The notes: generated from the letters alone by a model not told the origin. A stretch of 64,000 bases of DNA from Dictyobacter kobayashii (GCF_003967555.1 NZ_BIFS01000002.1:1488001-1552000), one strand, 5' to 3'. Positions 8,805 through 18,637 are shown, counted from the first letter of the stretch. A program made the numbers and translations.

Positions 8805-9015
8805 TATATCATCATCAACTGAAGAAAACAAGATACTGTCTGCTTGTTGCATGCAAAAACCAGAAGCACAATGCAAAACGTCATAGGCAAATAGCATCAT
8901 TTACACATATATATAAACTGGCTTCAGCCAGGTAGGAAGCACATAGAGCCAGTAAAAGGCGAGAGAGATTTTTTCATATTGTCAATCACAAAAGTGAAAA
9001 AATCTCTTCAAGAAA

Positions 9016-9519
9016 TTACCATATTCTCAGTAAAAGCATATTCTTACCATATCGAAGTATGTCTTGAGATACTGTCCTAAGATCCCAAAGAGCTCTTGAA
9101 ACATTTTTGTGCACATCCTGGTAATAGAGATGGTTCGTAGAATCCTCCGAAGTCAAATGTTGGGTCCAATGCTCAATAATATGATGCATCACATCATCAC
9201 TGAGAGTTGCTATGGCTAACGGAAACATCGGGGAGATAAGATCCACCCAAACTGATTCCTCATCCGACCATACCTCCTTAGTAAGTAAACTTGAACAGGT
9301 ATGAGGAACATTTAATCCTTCTGCCAATAGTAACTGACAAAGAACATCAATATCTTCAGGCCAACGCATATGGAACGAAAAATCGGTATGCGAATGAAGA
9401 GTATATAATTCACTATGCTAGAAATTTTCATCCTCATCATTTTCTGCATGCAACCATTTTTGAAGAGGTTGAAGAAACGTCAATATGTGGGCAGAAAAAA
9501 ATAGAAGCGTAACGCTCAT
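9016..9519 (-). pseudogene. Hypothetical protein with an in-frame TAG
   Basis: Reading from ATG at 9519 (AGGTG six bases upstream), 33 codons (MSVTLLFFSAHILTFLQ, ending DEDENF) run to a TAG at 9418-9420. The same frame then continues for 134 codons: HSELYTLHSHTDFSFHMRWP and on to the TAA at 9016. The ATG at 9369 could start a shorter 117-residue protein, but protein-like sequence on both sides of the TAG suggests one 167-residue gene with a nonsense change. The product is not recognised; it is Leu- and His-rich with no clear motif. Confidence 0.5.
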
Positions 9520-9649
9520 TGCGACACCTGACTACTAATATGACTAACCTATGTTGGACAGATCCAAACTCAGATTGAATGGGCCTGTACTTGTGAGGCC
9601 AAACTCGTCTTCCAATTGGGCAAATAATCAAATAAATCATGGATAAACC

Positions 9650-10528
9650 TTACCGTAAGTAATGACGTAGCACGACATCGATACGGTGATGGCCCAATTG
9701 TTCAGAGACGGTCATGGCGGCATGGCGATCATATGCGTCGCGCTTCAGCCGACCTGTTGATGGTGGCAGTTGATAGCCGGGAGCAAGATAGAGGTAGAGG
9801 GACTGGGCATATTCACGTCGATAGCTGTGGATATCCATATTCTTGGGGAGATGCGAAAAAACATGGTCGTCTTGTCGGCGTCCAGCAACCAATGACCAGA
9901 CGGCCTGCTCATGGCCTGGAAGCACCCATACTTCACGGGATTGGCCTCCTTTTCCGTTACGCACATAGACAACCAGGCGCTCCTGGTTTCGCCAATACAC
10001 TTCGCGCACAAAGAGTGCCGTGGCTTCCTCGCGGCGAAGTCCACAGGCGCGGAGAAAAGCGATCGTGTCCTGCCAATGTGCAGGTTGAAAATGCCGATCT
10101 TGTCTGGTTTCCACACGAGATCGCTGGATATCCTCCCGCCGCCTTGGAGGGATGTGTACCGTTTCAGCCAGATCACGCTGCTGGAAAAAGAGACGTAAAG
10201 CCGCTCGTTCCGCCTGGATTGTATATGGACTCTTCTGGGCCGCGATTCGTTCCATCAAATACTGAGCAACCAGTGCTTCAGCCTGCTCATCCAGGTACGG
10301 CAAGCGATTGATCGCATGGCTATCACGTGCCCAGTTAATAAAATGGAGCACATGTTGCTGATACGCCTGCCGGGTACGATGCGAGTGAATAGTCTGGGTC
10401 GAGAACGTCCAAAACGTCTCTCCAGCCTGGCGAGCCGCCGATTTGGCTAGAAAACGACTCTCGCCAGCCATCATCATCCCATCCAGACGCGTGATCGCCT
10501 CAAAGATAATGCCACGGCGATTGCCCAT
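9650..10528 (-). CDS. Tyrosine recombinase/integrase
   Basis: A site-specific recombinase of about 292 residues. In the longer 301-residue numbering (start at 10555) the N-terminal SAM-like DNA-binding domain spans about 50-130 and the catalytic domain 155-301, with R174 (CGLRREEA), K202 (NGKGGQSRE), H243/R246 (HSYRRE), H289-H290 (QLGHHR) and Y299 nucleophile. The ATG at 10528 is preferred: AAAGGA lies about ten bases upstream, whereas the longer frame uses TTG. It is probably the integrase or resolvase of the module at 1-10.5 kb. An unusual C-terminus ends two residues after the tyrosine. Confidence 0.9.
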   Translation of the reverse strand: MGNRRGIIFEAITRLDGMMMAGESRFLAKSAARQAGETFWTFSTQTIHSHRTRQAYQQHVLHFINWARDSHAINRLPYLDEQAEALVAQYLMERIAAQKSPYTIQAERAALRLFFQQRDLAETVHIPPRRREDIQRSRVETRQDRHFQPAHWQDTIAFLRACGLRREEATALFVREVYWRNQERLVVYVRNGKGGQSREVWVLPGHEQAVWSLVAGRRQDDHVFSHLPKNMDIHSYRREYAQSLYLYLAPGYQLPPSTGRLKRDAYDRHAAMTVSEQLGHHRIDVVLRHYLR

Positions 10529-11279
10529 AAGTAAACTGTCCTTTAATTCAAACAAACTATAGGAAGAGAATATCCATGTTAAGACTTACGTTGCGAAGCT
10601 TTTGCTTGTGCTACAAGTGATGAGGCACTCCGAGACGCTCATTTTCTTGCCATTGCTGTTTATATCCCCACGTTCTGCGAAAAAACAGCGCCATCTTTCA
10701 CTTCAAAGGGAAAAGAATCACATAACCCAGACGCGCTACAGGGCCATTACTGTTTTGGTCGATTGCTGGAGCAACTCACAGCCATAGAGACCAACCTACC
10801 ATCCTTTACACACCAAAGAATGCGAAACATGGTCTCACCCACTCCTGATAAACAGGACAGAATTACCATGGCGGTTCTTGCAACAAGAACCCAAACCACA
10901 CAACAACACTATGAGTATAAATGCCGCTCCCGTCCTTGTCGAGAGCATATAGCGACTATAGATAACGCTAGCAATCGGAAGACAATATGCCTGCAATCTC
11001 GTTGAAGTTATAAAAAAATCGTATTATTAAGTTTTCTCAATAATAATATGTTATTGGAAGCTATATGACGTCTGAGAGCAATCTGCAATCACGATTCCCA
11101 TCAGATCAAGATACCTTTTATGGTTAAAAATTATCTGAAAATTACATACTCATGATACAACTCTCTATTTGACTATTATAATAGTGTATGGTATATTCTC
11201 CCGCGGACCTACCTTCTTTATCTACCTTCGTTCATGAATAAAATGGTACTTTCTCCCCTCTGAGAAAGCAAAAAAGACT
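10529..11279. other. Intergenic region upstream of the recombinase, with a decayed or leader-like frame
   Basis: A plus-strand frame open from about 10585 to 11005 reads protein-like in places (SDEALRDAHFLAIAVYIP, then FGRLLEQLTAIETN) but has no early ATG. It contains the third copy of the diverged repeat. Bases 11006-11279 are AT-rich and show no gene. Confidence 0.4.
10757..10817 (+). repeat. Diverged 61-bp repeat, copy 3
   Basis: Gapless partner of 8694-8754 (47/61 identical by hand). It lies upstream of and divergent from the tyrosine recombinase, mirroring copy 2 upstream of the coiled-coil gene. Confidence 0.6.
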
Positions 11280-12398
11280 GTGTTTAATTTAGCACAAACG
11301 ATTTGGCCTCGTTTCGGAGGCGATCAAGCGAATAGTTCGTTACTACCTATTCTCGGCCCACATACAACTCCAACATGGCAGAAAATCTTATTGTCTTCAC
11401 ATCACTCACATCATTCCCGTGATAAAGAATCTATCAGCGGCGTTATTGTGATGCCAGATGAGACACTTCGCGTATGCCATATGGGCATGCTTTCAGCAGT
11501 CAGTCTGGACGGCACAATCTTGTGGCAATTGGATCTTGCTGGCCTTGTTCCAGAAGATTATAGATTCCATTATTCGCTCCCGACCGCATTGCAAACAGGA
11601 GAAACGCTGATGGTTCTTCCTGATGCTCTGCTCATCGTTGACAAATTTGGAGACATTCATAGGAAAGAAAATTGGCTTGCCTCTGATAAAACGGGAGATG
11701 TTCTAGCCACAATCGCTGCTCCTGATGATTCGGGGTTTTCGCCGAATCTGACGTATAACGGCCTGCCAGTACTCTCTGCTGTCGCGGGTGATGTTTATGT
11801 GTTTAAACAGAACCTATGGCATGAGATTGGCGTCTACGGCTTAGATGTCGTCACACCGGCAGTCTATCCTGACAATTCGCTAGCTATTGCAGGGTACGCT
11901 GGCACTGGATTCTGTCGTGTGAGCCTGGATGGCAAAACACAATGGACGACTCAGATCAAAAGGGCCGATAAACTGCCCACAATTAACAATGAACACATCG
12001 CTGCCATAGGATCAGCTGATGGATTTTCAGCATTTTTTAGGTCAGATGGAGAACAGATCGGCGAATACAAACAATGGGCCACATTTGCAGAGTACATTGA
12101 TGGTGGCTGGATAGCACTCTCAAAGCAACGCCTTGCGCGATTAACGAAAGACGGAAGGGAAATATGGGGATGTGACATCCACCGGAGTGGTAATCTCACA
12201 TTTGTAGAGCAACCAATCGTCGATCGTGATGGTTTCATTTTTGTCCGGAATCAAGAAGGATACCAGTGTTACGCTCCTCAGGGGCATATAACCTTTGAAG
12301 TAAAACTTCCTGCTATTCCACAAGGACTTATGAGCATTATCGCTCCCCATACCATGGCTTATGTTATAGAGAATGAGCTATTCATTGGCTATAATTGA
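11280..12398 (+). CDS. PQQ-like beta-propeller protein
   Basis: A 372-residue protein with repeated blade motifs of the form 'SLDGTILWQLDL', 'SLDGKTQWTTQI' and 'TKDGREIWGCDI', typical of PQQ/pyrrolo-quinoline-like or outer-membrane BamB-like propellers. No signal peptide is present, so it is probably cytosolic here. The start is GTG (MFNLAQTIWPRFGGD...); the WPRFGGDQANSS opening matches the N-terminus of this group (W-x-x-x-G-G-D). It is followed 44 bp later by a small gene, likely cotranscribed. Ligand and partner are unknown. Confidence 0.7.
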   Translation: MFNLAQTIWPRFGGDQANSSLLPILGPHTTPTWQKILLSSHHSHHSRDKESISGVIVMPDETLRVCHMGMLSAVSLDGTILWQLDLAGLVPEDYRFHYSLPTALQTGETLMVLPDALLIVDKFGDIHRKENWLASDKTGDVLATIAAPDDSGFSPNLTYNGLPVLSAVAGDVYVFKQNLWHEIGVYGLDVVTPAVYPDNSLAIAGYAGTGFCRVSLDGKTQWTTQIKRADKLPTINNEHIAAIGSADGFSAFFRSDGEQIGEYKQWATFAEYIDGGWIALSKQRLARLTKDGREIWGCDIHRSGNLTFVEQPIVDRDGFIFVRNQEGYQCYAPQGHITFEVKLPAIPQGLMSIIAPHTMAYVIENELFIGYN

Positions 12399-12442
12399 TA
12401 CGCTAGCAGGCAAAAGAAAAGCACCATAAAGGACAATCGACA

Positions 12443-12799
12443 ATGGAACACGGCGATAAAGCACTTGATCACTACCTGTCTCTTCATCCTACATTTTTTG
12501 ACGTGTTGGATCGATTTAATCTCCGACAACAGGAAAGATGGACTGATACCTACAGCAGTGAATATGTGTTGTCATTAGAACTCTGGCTTAGCACTGGAGT
12601 CAGTGATGATCATCGCCGCCTCCGTCTGGTATTCGATGGTGTTCAGCAACTCCGACTTGAGGCAGGAGGTTATCTTACGCTTCCACTTGCTATTCGCTCA
12701 CTTCACAATGACCAATGGGAAACGCTTCGATACCGTGTCATCGACCGTGAAGAGGAGGCCTCTCATTTTATAGTAAAAGCTTTGAAGCACATCTTGTAG
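12443..12799 (+). CDS. Small hypothetical protein downstream of the beta-propeller
   Basis: 118 residues, acidic, soluble, with alternating strand and helix (EYVLSLELWLSTG, RRLRLVFDGVQQLRLEAGG). AAAGGA lies a short distance before ATG. The compact alpha/beta layout and position directly after the propeller gene resemble small immunity or adaptor proteins, but no family was recognised. The following 236 bp show no gene. Confidence 0.6.
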   Translation: MEHGDKALDHYLSLHPTFFDVLDRFNLRQQERWTDTYSSEYVLSLELWLSTGVSDDHRRLRLVFDGVQQLRLEAGGYLTLPLAIRSLHNDQWETLRYRVIDREEEASHFIVKALKHIL

Positions 12800-13035
12800 A
12801 AGAAGATCCACCACATGTATGAAATTTCTTTTACAAAGCTTTACCTATCATCAATCATATGATCAAGCTGACCCTCCCCTAAGAAAAGTATCAATTGACT
12901 TTAAAAGGTACAGCCCCAAAATAATGATTTGTCAGGCACTATACTATATCGAGAAAGGAATCAGAGGAATCTTCATCCAAAAAAATGCCATTCGTCATAA
13001 CTATCTGAGAATAATATCTATGAAAAGGAACATTC

Positions 13036-14067
13036 ATGAGCATAAATCATTGGAAGACGATTTGGCCAACACACGGCTTTCCTGCATTACCACCACAAGA
13101 ACTTGGAATGAATCAACATATCTTAGCAGCCTTGGATCGCTACGCAGAACGGGAGGAAACACGATTTCGGGCAATCCTTATTGTCCGTCATGGACACCTC
13201 GCTTTTGAGAAATATTATCGCGGTCAGCAATTATCAGACTATCACCGTATTGCGTCAGCAACAAAAAGTATCATTTCGGCTCTTGTCGGAGTGGCGCTAC
13301 AAGAGGGTTACCTTCACAGTCTAGAGCAACCTCTTATCGATTTTTTTCCGGAATTCGTTACACCAGAGATGGATGCTCGTATGAAACAGGTAACATTACA
13401 CCACCTAATGACCATGACCAGTGGTTTTTCCTATGAGGAATGGCAACATAATGTGGTGAGATGGGAACAAGGGGAAGGAGACTGGGCAGCCTTTGCCTTC
13501 TCATTGCCGATGGCCTTTGAACCCGGGCAACACTTCCAATATAACGCTCTCGGTATCCATCTCATATCAATCATTCTTACAAAGGTAACGGGAAGAAGTA
13601 CTTTGGAGTTTGCACGCCAGATGCTCTTTCAGCCGTTAGGCATCTCAACAGATGAAAAATCTGGTTTTTTCTGGATGCAAGACCCGGAAGGATACTACCG
13701 AGGCGGCGGCGGCATGCGCTTACGTCCTCGTGATATGGCAAAGTTTGGCTATCTCTACCTCAAAAACGGATTATGGGAGCAAAACCAACTACTTCCAACA
13801 AAATTTATCAAGCGCTCAACTCAACAACATACGATGGGTGGGCCACCCGTGAACGAGCCGTATGGATATCTCTGGTGGACTACCCAGCATGACGAACACG
13901 ATCTCTTTTTTGCCAGTGGCATAGGTGGGCAAATAATTGCAGTTATTCCCGATCTCGATATAGTCGTTGTAATTGCATCAACGAATGAAGCACATCTCAA
14001 TGAAAAAAAGCAACGTGATATTATTGCGAATTTCATTATTCCAGCAATCCATCAAAAACAGCAATAA
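13036..14067 (+). CDS. Serine hydrolase of the beta-lactamase class C/penicillin-binding family
   Basis: 343 residues. S74 and K77 form the SxxK motif (IASATKSI), Y169-N170 the second motif (QYNALG), and GIGGQ near residue 295 the KTG-like third motif. The C-terminal GYLWWTT and the LDIVVVIASTN strand are typical of this family's esterases and D-amino peptidases. No signal peptide is seen, so it is probably cytoplasmic. AAAGGAAC precedes ATG at good spacing. Substrate cannot be told from sequence. Confidence 0.85.
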   Translation: MSINHWKTIWPTHGFPALPPQELGMNQHILAALDRYAEREETRFRAILIVRHGHLAFEKYYRGQQLSDYHRIASATKSIISALVGVALQEGYLHSLEQPLIDFFPEFVTPEMDARMKQVTLHHLMTMTSGFSYEEWQHNVVRWEQGEGDWAAFAFSLPMAFEPGQHFQYNALGIHLISIILTKVTGRSTLEFARQMLFQPLGISTDEKSGFFWMQDPEGYYRGGGGMRLRPRDMAKFGYLYLKNGLWEQNQLLPTKFIKRSTQQHTMGGPPVNEPYGYLWWTTQHDEHDLFFASGIGGQIIAVIPDLDIVVVIASTNEAHLNEKKQRDIIANFIIPAIHQKQQ

Positions 14068-14141
14068 GCATCACGATGAATGGCGTACGGCAGAAGTGGA
14101 TTTCTATGGTAAATAGACCATCCTTGAACATACCGCACGCG

Positions 14142-14306
14142 TTAATGATCGATGGGTTTCGCGAACTGGGCCCGGTGATTCTCACAGGAGACTGACATGA
14201 TACGCAACAGTTGCAAGCAGCATGTGAGCGTCCCTGGCAAGGGATCAACATCTGGGCGCAGGCTCATGGATATCAATTCATCTCGCTCTGTCGCATGAAT
14301 TTTTGA
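14142..14306 (+). pseudogene. Possible decayed coding remnant
   Basis: From ATG at 14142 the frame reads GFRELGPVILTGD, then a TGA, then HDTQQLQAACERPWQGINIW and AQAHGYQFISL to a stop at 14306. The text is protein-like on both sides of the TGA. It overlaps the 3' end of the opposite hydrolase gene, which weakens the case. The product is not recognised. Confidence 0.2.
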
Positions 14307-15151
14307 AGCGCTTCAAGATAGAGTTCTGTTTGCTCGGCATGAGCATAGTGTGAGCATTCAGAAAAAATAATATGTTGAGATGATTTGATATGCTCACTCA
14401 GAAGTGCATCTTGTCCACCAGCAATCCCATCATGATATCCCGCTGTAATCAATGTGGGCAACGTAATCATATGTAAACGGGGAATGATATCCCAATCGTA
14501 TAGCACATTATTCCACATATGTTGATTTAATTGTGTATTCCTTTTCTCAGGAGTGCGGGCTTGCAGCAGATAGTCTGGCCATGGATCACAACGACAATAG
14601 AAATGTGTCTCAAAATAAGCTAACGCTTGTTGATGTGTAGCGGCTTTTTTCTCTCCCTCTACGCTCAAGAGCGCCAGAATATCAGAGGGTAACTGCTCCC
14701 AGATGCGTTGCTGCTCAGCAAACATAGCAGGAACATGAGCAGGTACGCTGGCCAGCATCAGGCTTGCCAGGCTTTTTTGCTCCTTCAAAGCGTGTTCCAG
14801 AGCTAACATTCCTCCCCACGAGTGTCCAAACAAATGGACACGTTCAAGGTATAACGTTTTTCGTAGCATAGCGATTTCTTCCAGGAAGCAGGGTACGTCC
14901 CATAATGAGAGATCATCAGGGCGATCAGAGTTTCCACAGCCAAGTTGATCATAAAAAATGACCGCGCGGCCAGAGAGCGCTAATTGTTCAAGGGGTTGAA
15001 GGCTTTCATGTGGAATACCTGGTCCGCCATGCAAAGCAAGCACCGGAAAACTATCTACTGAGGTTAATGACAAATCTCCAACAATGCAATACCAGATACG
15101 GTATCCCCGGAAAGGGATGAATCCCTCATAGGATGGCATACCAAATGTCAT
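14273..15151 (-). CDS. Alpha/beta hydrolase of the proline iminopeptidase type
   Basis: 292 residues. HGGPG (41-45) is the oxyanion-hole motif typical of proline iminopeptidases, GHSWGG (109-114) holds nucleophile S111, D241 (GYHDG) and H268 or H271 complete the triad. FYDQLGCGNSDRP is the conserved strand-turn after the oxyanion hole. The cap domain covers about 140-215. It would cleave N-terminal proline or related amides or esters; substrate specificity is not shown. It stands alone on the minus strand. Confidence 0.85.
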   Translation of the reverse strand: MTFGMPSYEGFIPFRGYRIWYCIVGDLSLTSVDSFPVLALHGGPGIPHESLQPLEQLALSGRAVIFYDQLGCGNSDRPDDLSLWDVPCFLEEIAMLRKTLYLERVHLFGHSWGGMLALEHALKEQKSLASLMLASVPAHVPAMFAEQQRIWEQLPSDILALLSVEGEKKAATHQQALAYFETHFYCRCDPWPDYLLQARTPEKRNTQLNQHMWNNVLYDWDIIPRLHMITLPTLITAGYHDGIAGGQDALLSEHIKSSQHIIFSECSHYAHAEQTELYLEALQKFMRQSEMN

Positions 15152-15492
15152 AAGCAGAATCCATTCTTAGTCAATGTAGATATCAAACATAACTACCATA
15201 CCATAAAAGTATAATAAATCCTTCCTGTATCTCTCTAAGCTGTTGATTTTCTGGTCATTACCCTGTCGATCAGAGGCTGCGCCAAATTTTGCTGCAGTAT
15301 GCGGCAAAATCAGGCTCACATTCTTTCAAAATAATGCCCACAACACAAACACTTCACATCAACTCTATTCGATTGGCAAATTGATGATTGAAAAATAAAA
15401 CACTGTTAACTTCATCATGGTGAACGTTTCCTCAACAGAATCATGTTAGTCTTATAGCATTGATTAAGCACCAGAATAAATGGTTGCGCCAG
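15152..15492. other. Intergenic region
   Basis: AT-rich stretch between divergent genes. It probably carries promoters for both; no gene, clear operator or terminator was seen. Confidence 0.4.
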
Positions 15493-15744
15493 ATGAAAGC
15501 GGACACTGCCTTTATGTCACATTTTTATTCTTATCAGGCATCGACGAAAAAAAGTTCTGAGAAACGTCCAGAAGCGGCTATGCTCCTCACTATTCCCGAT
15601 GTAGCACAACAACTACATATTTCTCGTGCACATGTCTATACGCTAATCAAACAAGGTCTCCCGACCATTCACCTCGGGCGTTGTGTTCGTGTTAATGTCA
15701 TCTCACTACGTGCCTGGCTTTTAATCCAAGAAACCCATAATTAG
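15493..15744 (+). CDS. Excisionase-like helix-turn-helix protein
   Basis: The C-terminal 54 residues are a MerR/Xis-type winged helix: LTIPDVAQQLHISRAHVYTL, then IKQGLPTIHLGRCVRV and a tryptophan-containing last helix. This family binds DNA as recombination directionality factors or small regulators. The start is uncertain: ATG at 15493 is taken, but 15460 (TTG) or the ATG at 15580 just before the domain are possible. No recombinase is adjacent, so a regulatory role is as likely as excision. Confidence 0.65.
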   Translation: MKADTAFMSHFYSYQASTKKSSEKRPEAAMLLTIPDVAQQLHISRAHVYTLIKQGLPTIHLGRCVRVNVISLRAWLLIQETHN

Positions 15745-15940
15745 GGATATAGGCATCAACTATCAACGCGATCAGCCATGTCCTCTAGCATGTTCAATCA
15801 GCGATCCTCAACAAACAGCGTACTCTCTCATAGAAAGTTCATTCTTTTCTCAAATAAAAATGTATGAAAAGATCGCTAGGTCTTGCATATTCACTCCAAA
15901 TATGATTACTATAAGAAAAACAAGGAGAGGATTTGAGAGA

Positions 15941-17113
15941 ATGCAAAATAGTATTGGTCAACAGATAGGCAACTACAAAATCCATCAGATGATTGGGCGT
16001 GGTGGTTATGCGGAGGTTCATCTAGGAGAGCATCTTTTCCTTCGGAAACAGGCGGCCATTAAATTATTACATGCACAGTTGGCAGATACACTTGCAATAC
16101 AAAATTTCCATCATGAAGCGCAACTTATTTCTCAGCTCAATCATCCACATATTGTGCGCGTGCTAGAATTTGGAGTAGCTGAAAATATCCCCTATTTAGC
16201 GATGGAATACGCTTCAAATGGTACGCTTCGGCAACTTCATCCTAGAGGATCACAATTAACACTAGAAACTATTCTCGCTTACGTTACGCAACTTGGCGCG
16301 GCAATTCAGTATGCGCACGATCACAAACTGGTTCATCGTGATATCAAACCTGATAATATCTTACTTACTGCAAACAACGATCTACTCTTGAGCGATTTTG
16401 GTATCGCGCTTATTCAAGCGACTACCCAGCAAAGCACAAAAGAGGCTATTGGGACTGTTGCTTATATGGCACCAGAGCAGTTACAAGGAAAACCGTGCTT
16501 TGCCAGCGATCAATATGCTCTAGGTATTATGATTTATGAATGGATCAGCGGTACAACACCGTTTCAAGGTTCACCCACAGAAGTTTGCACACAGCATATG
16601 TTTACACCACCTTCATCTTTGAAAGGACAAATTCCGACACTATCAGCAGAAGTTGAACAGGTAATCTTCAAAGCGCTCGCGAAAGAACCAAAAGAACGCT
16701 TCCCCACTATTCAAGGCTTTGTTGATGCGTTCAGGGATGCTATGCACAATTCAACTAAACAGGTATGGGCCTCACCTATCACCCAGACTGAGCACGCACA
16801 AAAAACTATCTCCACACCGACAGCAACAACTGCAAGTTATAACCCACCATATGTCAGGATCGCTGCAACACAAACCATAACCACAGAAGGAAGCTTGACT
16901 GATTGGATCATATCTCATATTGTCTATCCACTGGGGTACATCGTCATACTTTACCTCTTCCTTTTGGTCGTTGGTTTTTTTGCCTTTGGGCTCAAGAAAG
17001 ACCTGTTCACCAACACCCCATCCATCCAGATCATAGCAATGACGACCGGAACGTTTGCGGTTTCATGCTGCACAGTAATCTTTGCGTATTGTGTTATGAA
17101 GAGAAGAAGTTAA
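15941..17113 (+). CDS. Membrane-anchored Hanks-type Ser/Thr protein kinase
   Basis: 390 residues from ATG at 15941, which has AGGAGAGG upstream; an earlier in-frame ATG at 15860 lacks a site. Kinase domain about 12-280: Gly loop IGRGGYAEV, K41, E59, HRDIKPDN (D134), DFG (D152), APE (177-179). It is an active-looking RD kinase. A Thr/Ser-rich linker follows, then two C-terminal membrane helices (about 325-350 and 362-385). No extracellular sensor domain is present. It lies upstream of two resolvase-fold proteins and an HTH-NACHT ATPase; targets are unknown. Confidence 0.92.
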   Translation: MQNSIGQQIGNYKIHQMIGRGGYAEVHLGEHLFLRKQAAIKLLHAQLADTLAIQNFHHEAQLISQLNHPHIVRVLEFGVAENIPYLAMEYASNGTLRQLHPRGSQLTLETILAYVTQLGAAIQYAHDHKLVHRDIKPDNILLTANNDLLLSDFGIALIQATTQQSTKEAIGTVAYMAPEQLQGKPCFASDQYALGIMIYEWISGTTPFQGSPTEVCTQHMFTPPSSLKGQIPTLSAEVEQVIFKALAKEPKERFPTIQGFVDAFRDAMHNSTKQVWASPITQTEHAQKTISTPTATTASYNPPYVRIAATQTITTEGSLTDWIISHIVYPLGYIVILYLFLLVVGFFAFGLKKDLFTNTPSIQIIAMTTGTFAVSCCTVIFAYCVMKRRS

Positions 17114-17332
17114 CCACCTTCTCTTCACATTGACCTGGCCAAAAATGATCTTCAATATACTTGTACGAACAACTAGTGCTCTTTCAACCAAAAATGTCTC
17201 CGTATTATTCTCCTGTAATTCAAGCAAAATTGCCAAAAATTGTCTATTCTTTACTGCCTTCATAGCCTGTAACATAGAACCACTACAAAATAAACAGTTT
17301 CTCTATTATGAATAAAGAAAAGGAAGTAGACA

Positions 17333-17734
17333 ATGAACTTTGTGACGGCTAAAGCAGCCCTCTATGTTGGATATCAGGGGGATTTTACAGAAATTCGGCA
17401 AGTTGCGCTCGACTATTGTCAGGGTCATGATTATTCACTTGAATACATTTACCAGGATACCGGAAGTTCACAGCCAGTCCTTCAGTCAGTAAGAGAAATG
17501 ATGGAAGAGCGGGCTTTCCATCTGCTTCTGATCCCATCGGTTGAGCATATCTATGAAAATCAATTGGGACAATTGCTCAATTTCTTGATAGATGCTCAAG
17601 AAGCCCATGTGGACATTGTTTGTCTGGCACCAACGCCTACCAATCTCTATACACAGGGATTAGCCATCGTTCCGCAATCGATGGAGCAAACAACCAATTT
17701 AGATGACGTTGTTCGCTGTTTACGATACAGATAG
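17333..17734 (+). CDS. Resolvase-fold protein without catalytic serine, copy A
   Basis: 133 residues that follow the order of the serine-recombinase catalytic domain: first strand AALYVGYQG, helix with YCQGHDY, strand YIYQDTGSSQP, then MMEERAFHLLLIPS and LLNFLIDAQEAHVDIVCLAP. The serine expected at the end of the first strand (usually YxRxS) is absent, and there is no DNA-binding domain. It is therefore unlikely to recombine DNA. AAGGAAG precedes ATG. A paralogue lies 77 bp downstream. Confidence 0.6.
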   Translation: MNFVTAKAALYVGYQGDFTEIRQVALDYCQGHDYSLEYIYQDTGSSQPVLQSVREMMEERAFHLLLIPSVEHIYENQLGQLLNFLIDAQEAHVDIVCLAPTPTNLYTQGLAIVPQSMEQTTNLDDVVRCLRYR

Positions 17735-17811
17735 TAATTAACCAGGAGGCATCAACTTTTCGACAGTGATGCCTCTTTCCTTCCATACAAGAACAGGCAA
17801 AGGCAGAAACC

Positions 17812-18234
17812 ATGCAAAGTATCACACCGCAAGTCGCCCTGTATTTTCATACGCTTGGGCTCAGAGAAGATGAACCGGTTGTTATCCGAAGAACATATAA
17901 CTACTGTAAAGAAAACCAATACACTTTTCAATCTATTTATAAAGATACAGGCATGAGCAAACCTATTTTTCGCGAGATGAAACAGGCAATGAAAAACAGA
18001 GCATTTCAGATCCTGTGTATACCTTCGCTGTTACAAGTTCACTGCTCGCATATTGGCCAGGTCCTCCACTTTTTACAAGATGCTCAAAATAGTCAGGTAG
18101 AAATTATTTGTTTGTATCCCAGACCGATCAATATTTTTCAGCAAAACCTCACGCTCTTGCCCGCTCCTGCTCAACGCCACCTCTTTGATCTGGGAGATAT
18201 TGTGCGCTACCTTCGTTTATCATCGAAACAATGA
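17812..18234 (+). CDS. Resolvase-fold protein without catalytic serine, copy B
   Basis: 140 residues paralogous to the preceding gene: VALYFHTLG, YCKENQYTFQSIYKDTGMSK, MKNRAFQILCIPS, LHFLQDAQNSQVEIICLYP. As in copy A, no serine lies at the nucleophile position and no DNA-binding module is present. The conserved IYxDTG segment and final helix (D-I/V-VRxLR) point to a preserved fold with a new role, perhaps oligomerisation or binding. Function unknown. Confidence 0.6.
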   Translation: MQSITPQVALYFHTLGLREDEPVVIRRTYNYCKENQYTFQSIYKDTGMSKPIFREMKQAMKNRAFQILCIPSLLQVHCSHIGQVLHFLQDAQNSQVEIICLYPRPINIFQQNLTLLPAPAQRHLFDLGDIVRYLRLSSKQ

Positions 18235-18637
18235 GAAAGACCATTCAAATCCAGAAAGTGAGCAACATTGAACCATCAAATAGTATTGGCAAAGATTTTG
18301 TGAAAAACATCTTTGGCTGATGATGAATAAGCCTCAGTTTTGTAAGACACAGGAATAAATGAGATCAAGAGTATGGCCATCTGATGAAGTAGATAAAGTA
18401 TTTATCGAATTTGATAAACACAGAAAGACAGTGCCTATGAGTGAAGGCCCGATAAACAAGCCATATTATGCCTACTTTTGAACTGTGAGTACTAGACACA
18501 CTACCTACACAATTGCCACAATCAACAAAAATAGATAGAATTATTGATGAAATTTATATTTATGGTATTGGTAAATATAAATTTTTATTGAATAAATTGT
18601 GCAGAAATGCTTTTGTAGGTGGTTGTGGAATTATAAA
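18235..18637. other. Intergenic region upstream of the HTH-NACHT gene
   Basis: About 400 bp, AT-rich near its right end (runs of AT around 18540-18600). It probably contains the promoter of the HTH-NACHT operon. No gene or strong hairpin was seen. Confidence 0.4.

Noticed and set aside
12819..13208. Plus-strand frame of 129 codons before the serine hydrolase
   Set aside because: It overlaps the hydrolase start in another frame, lacks domain features, and the hydrolase has a better ribosome site and motifs.
17333..18234. Active serine recombinases
   Set aside because: The nucleophilic serine and DNA-binding region are absent in both copies.
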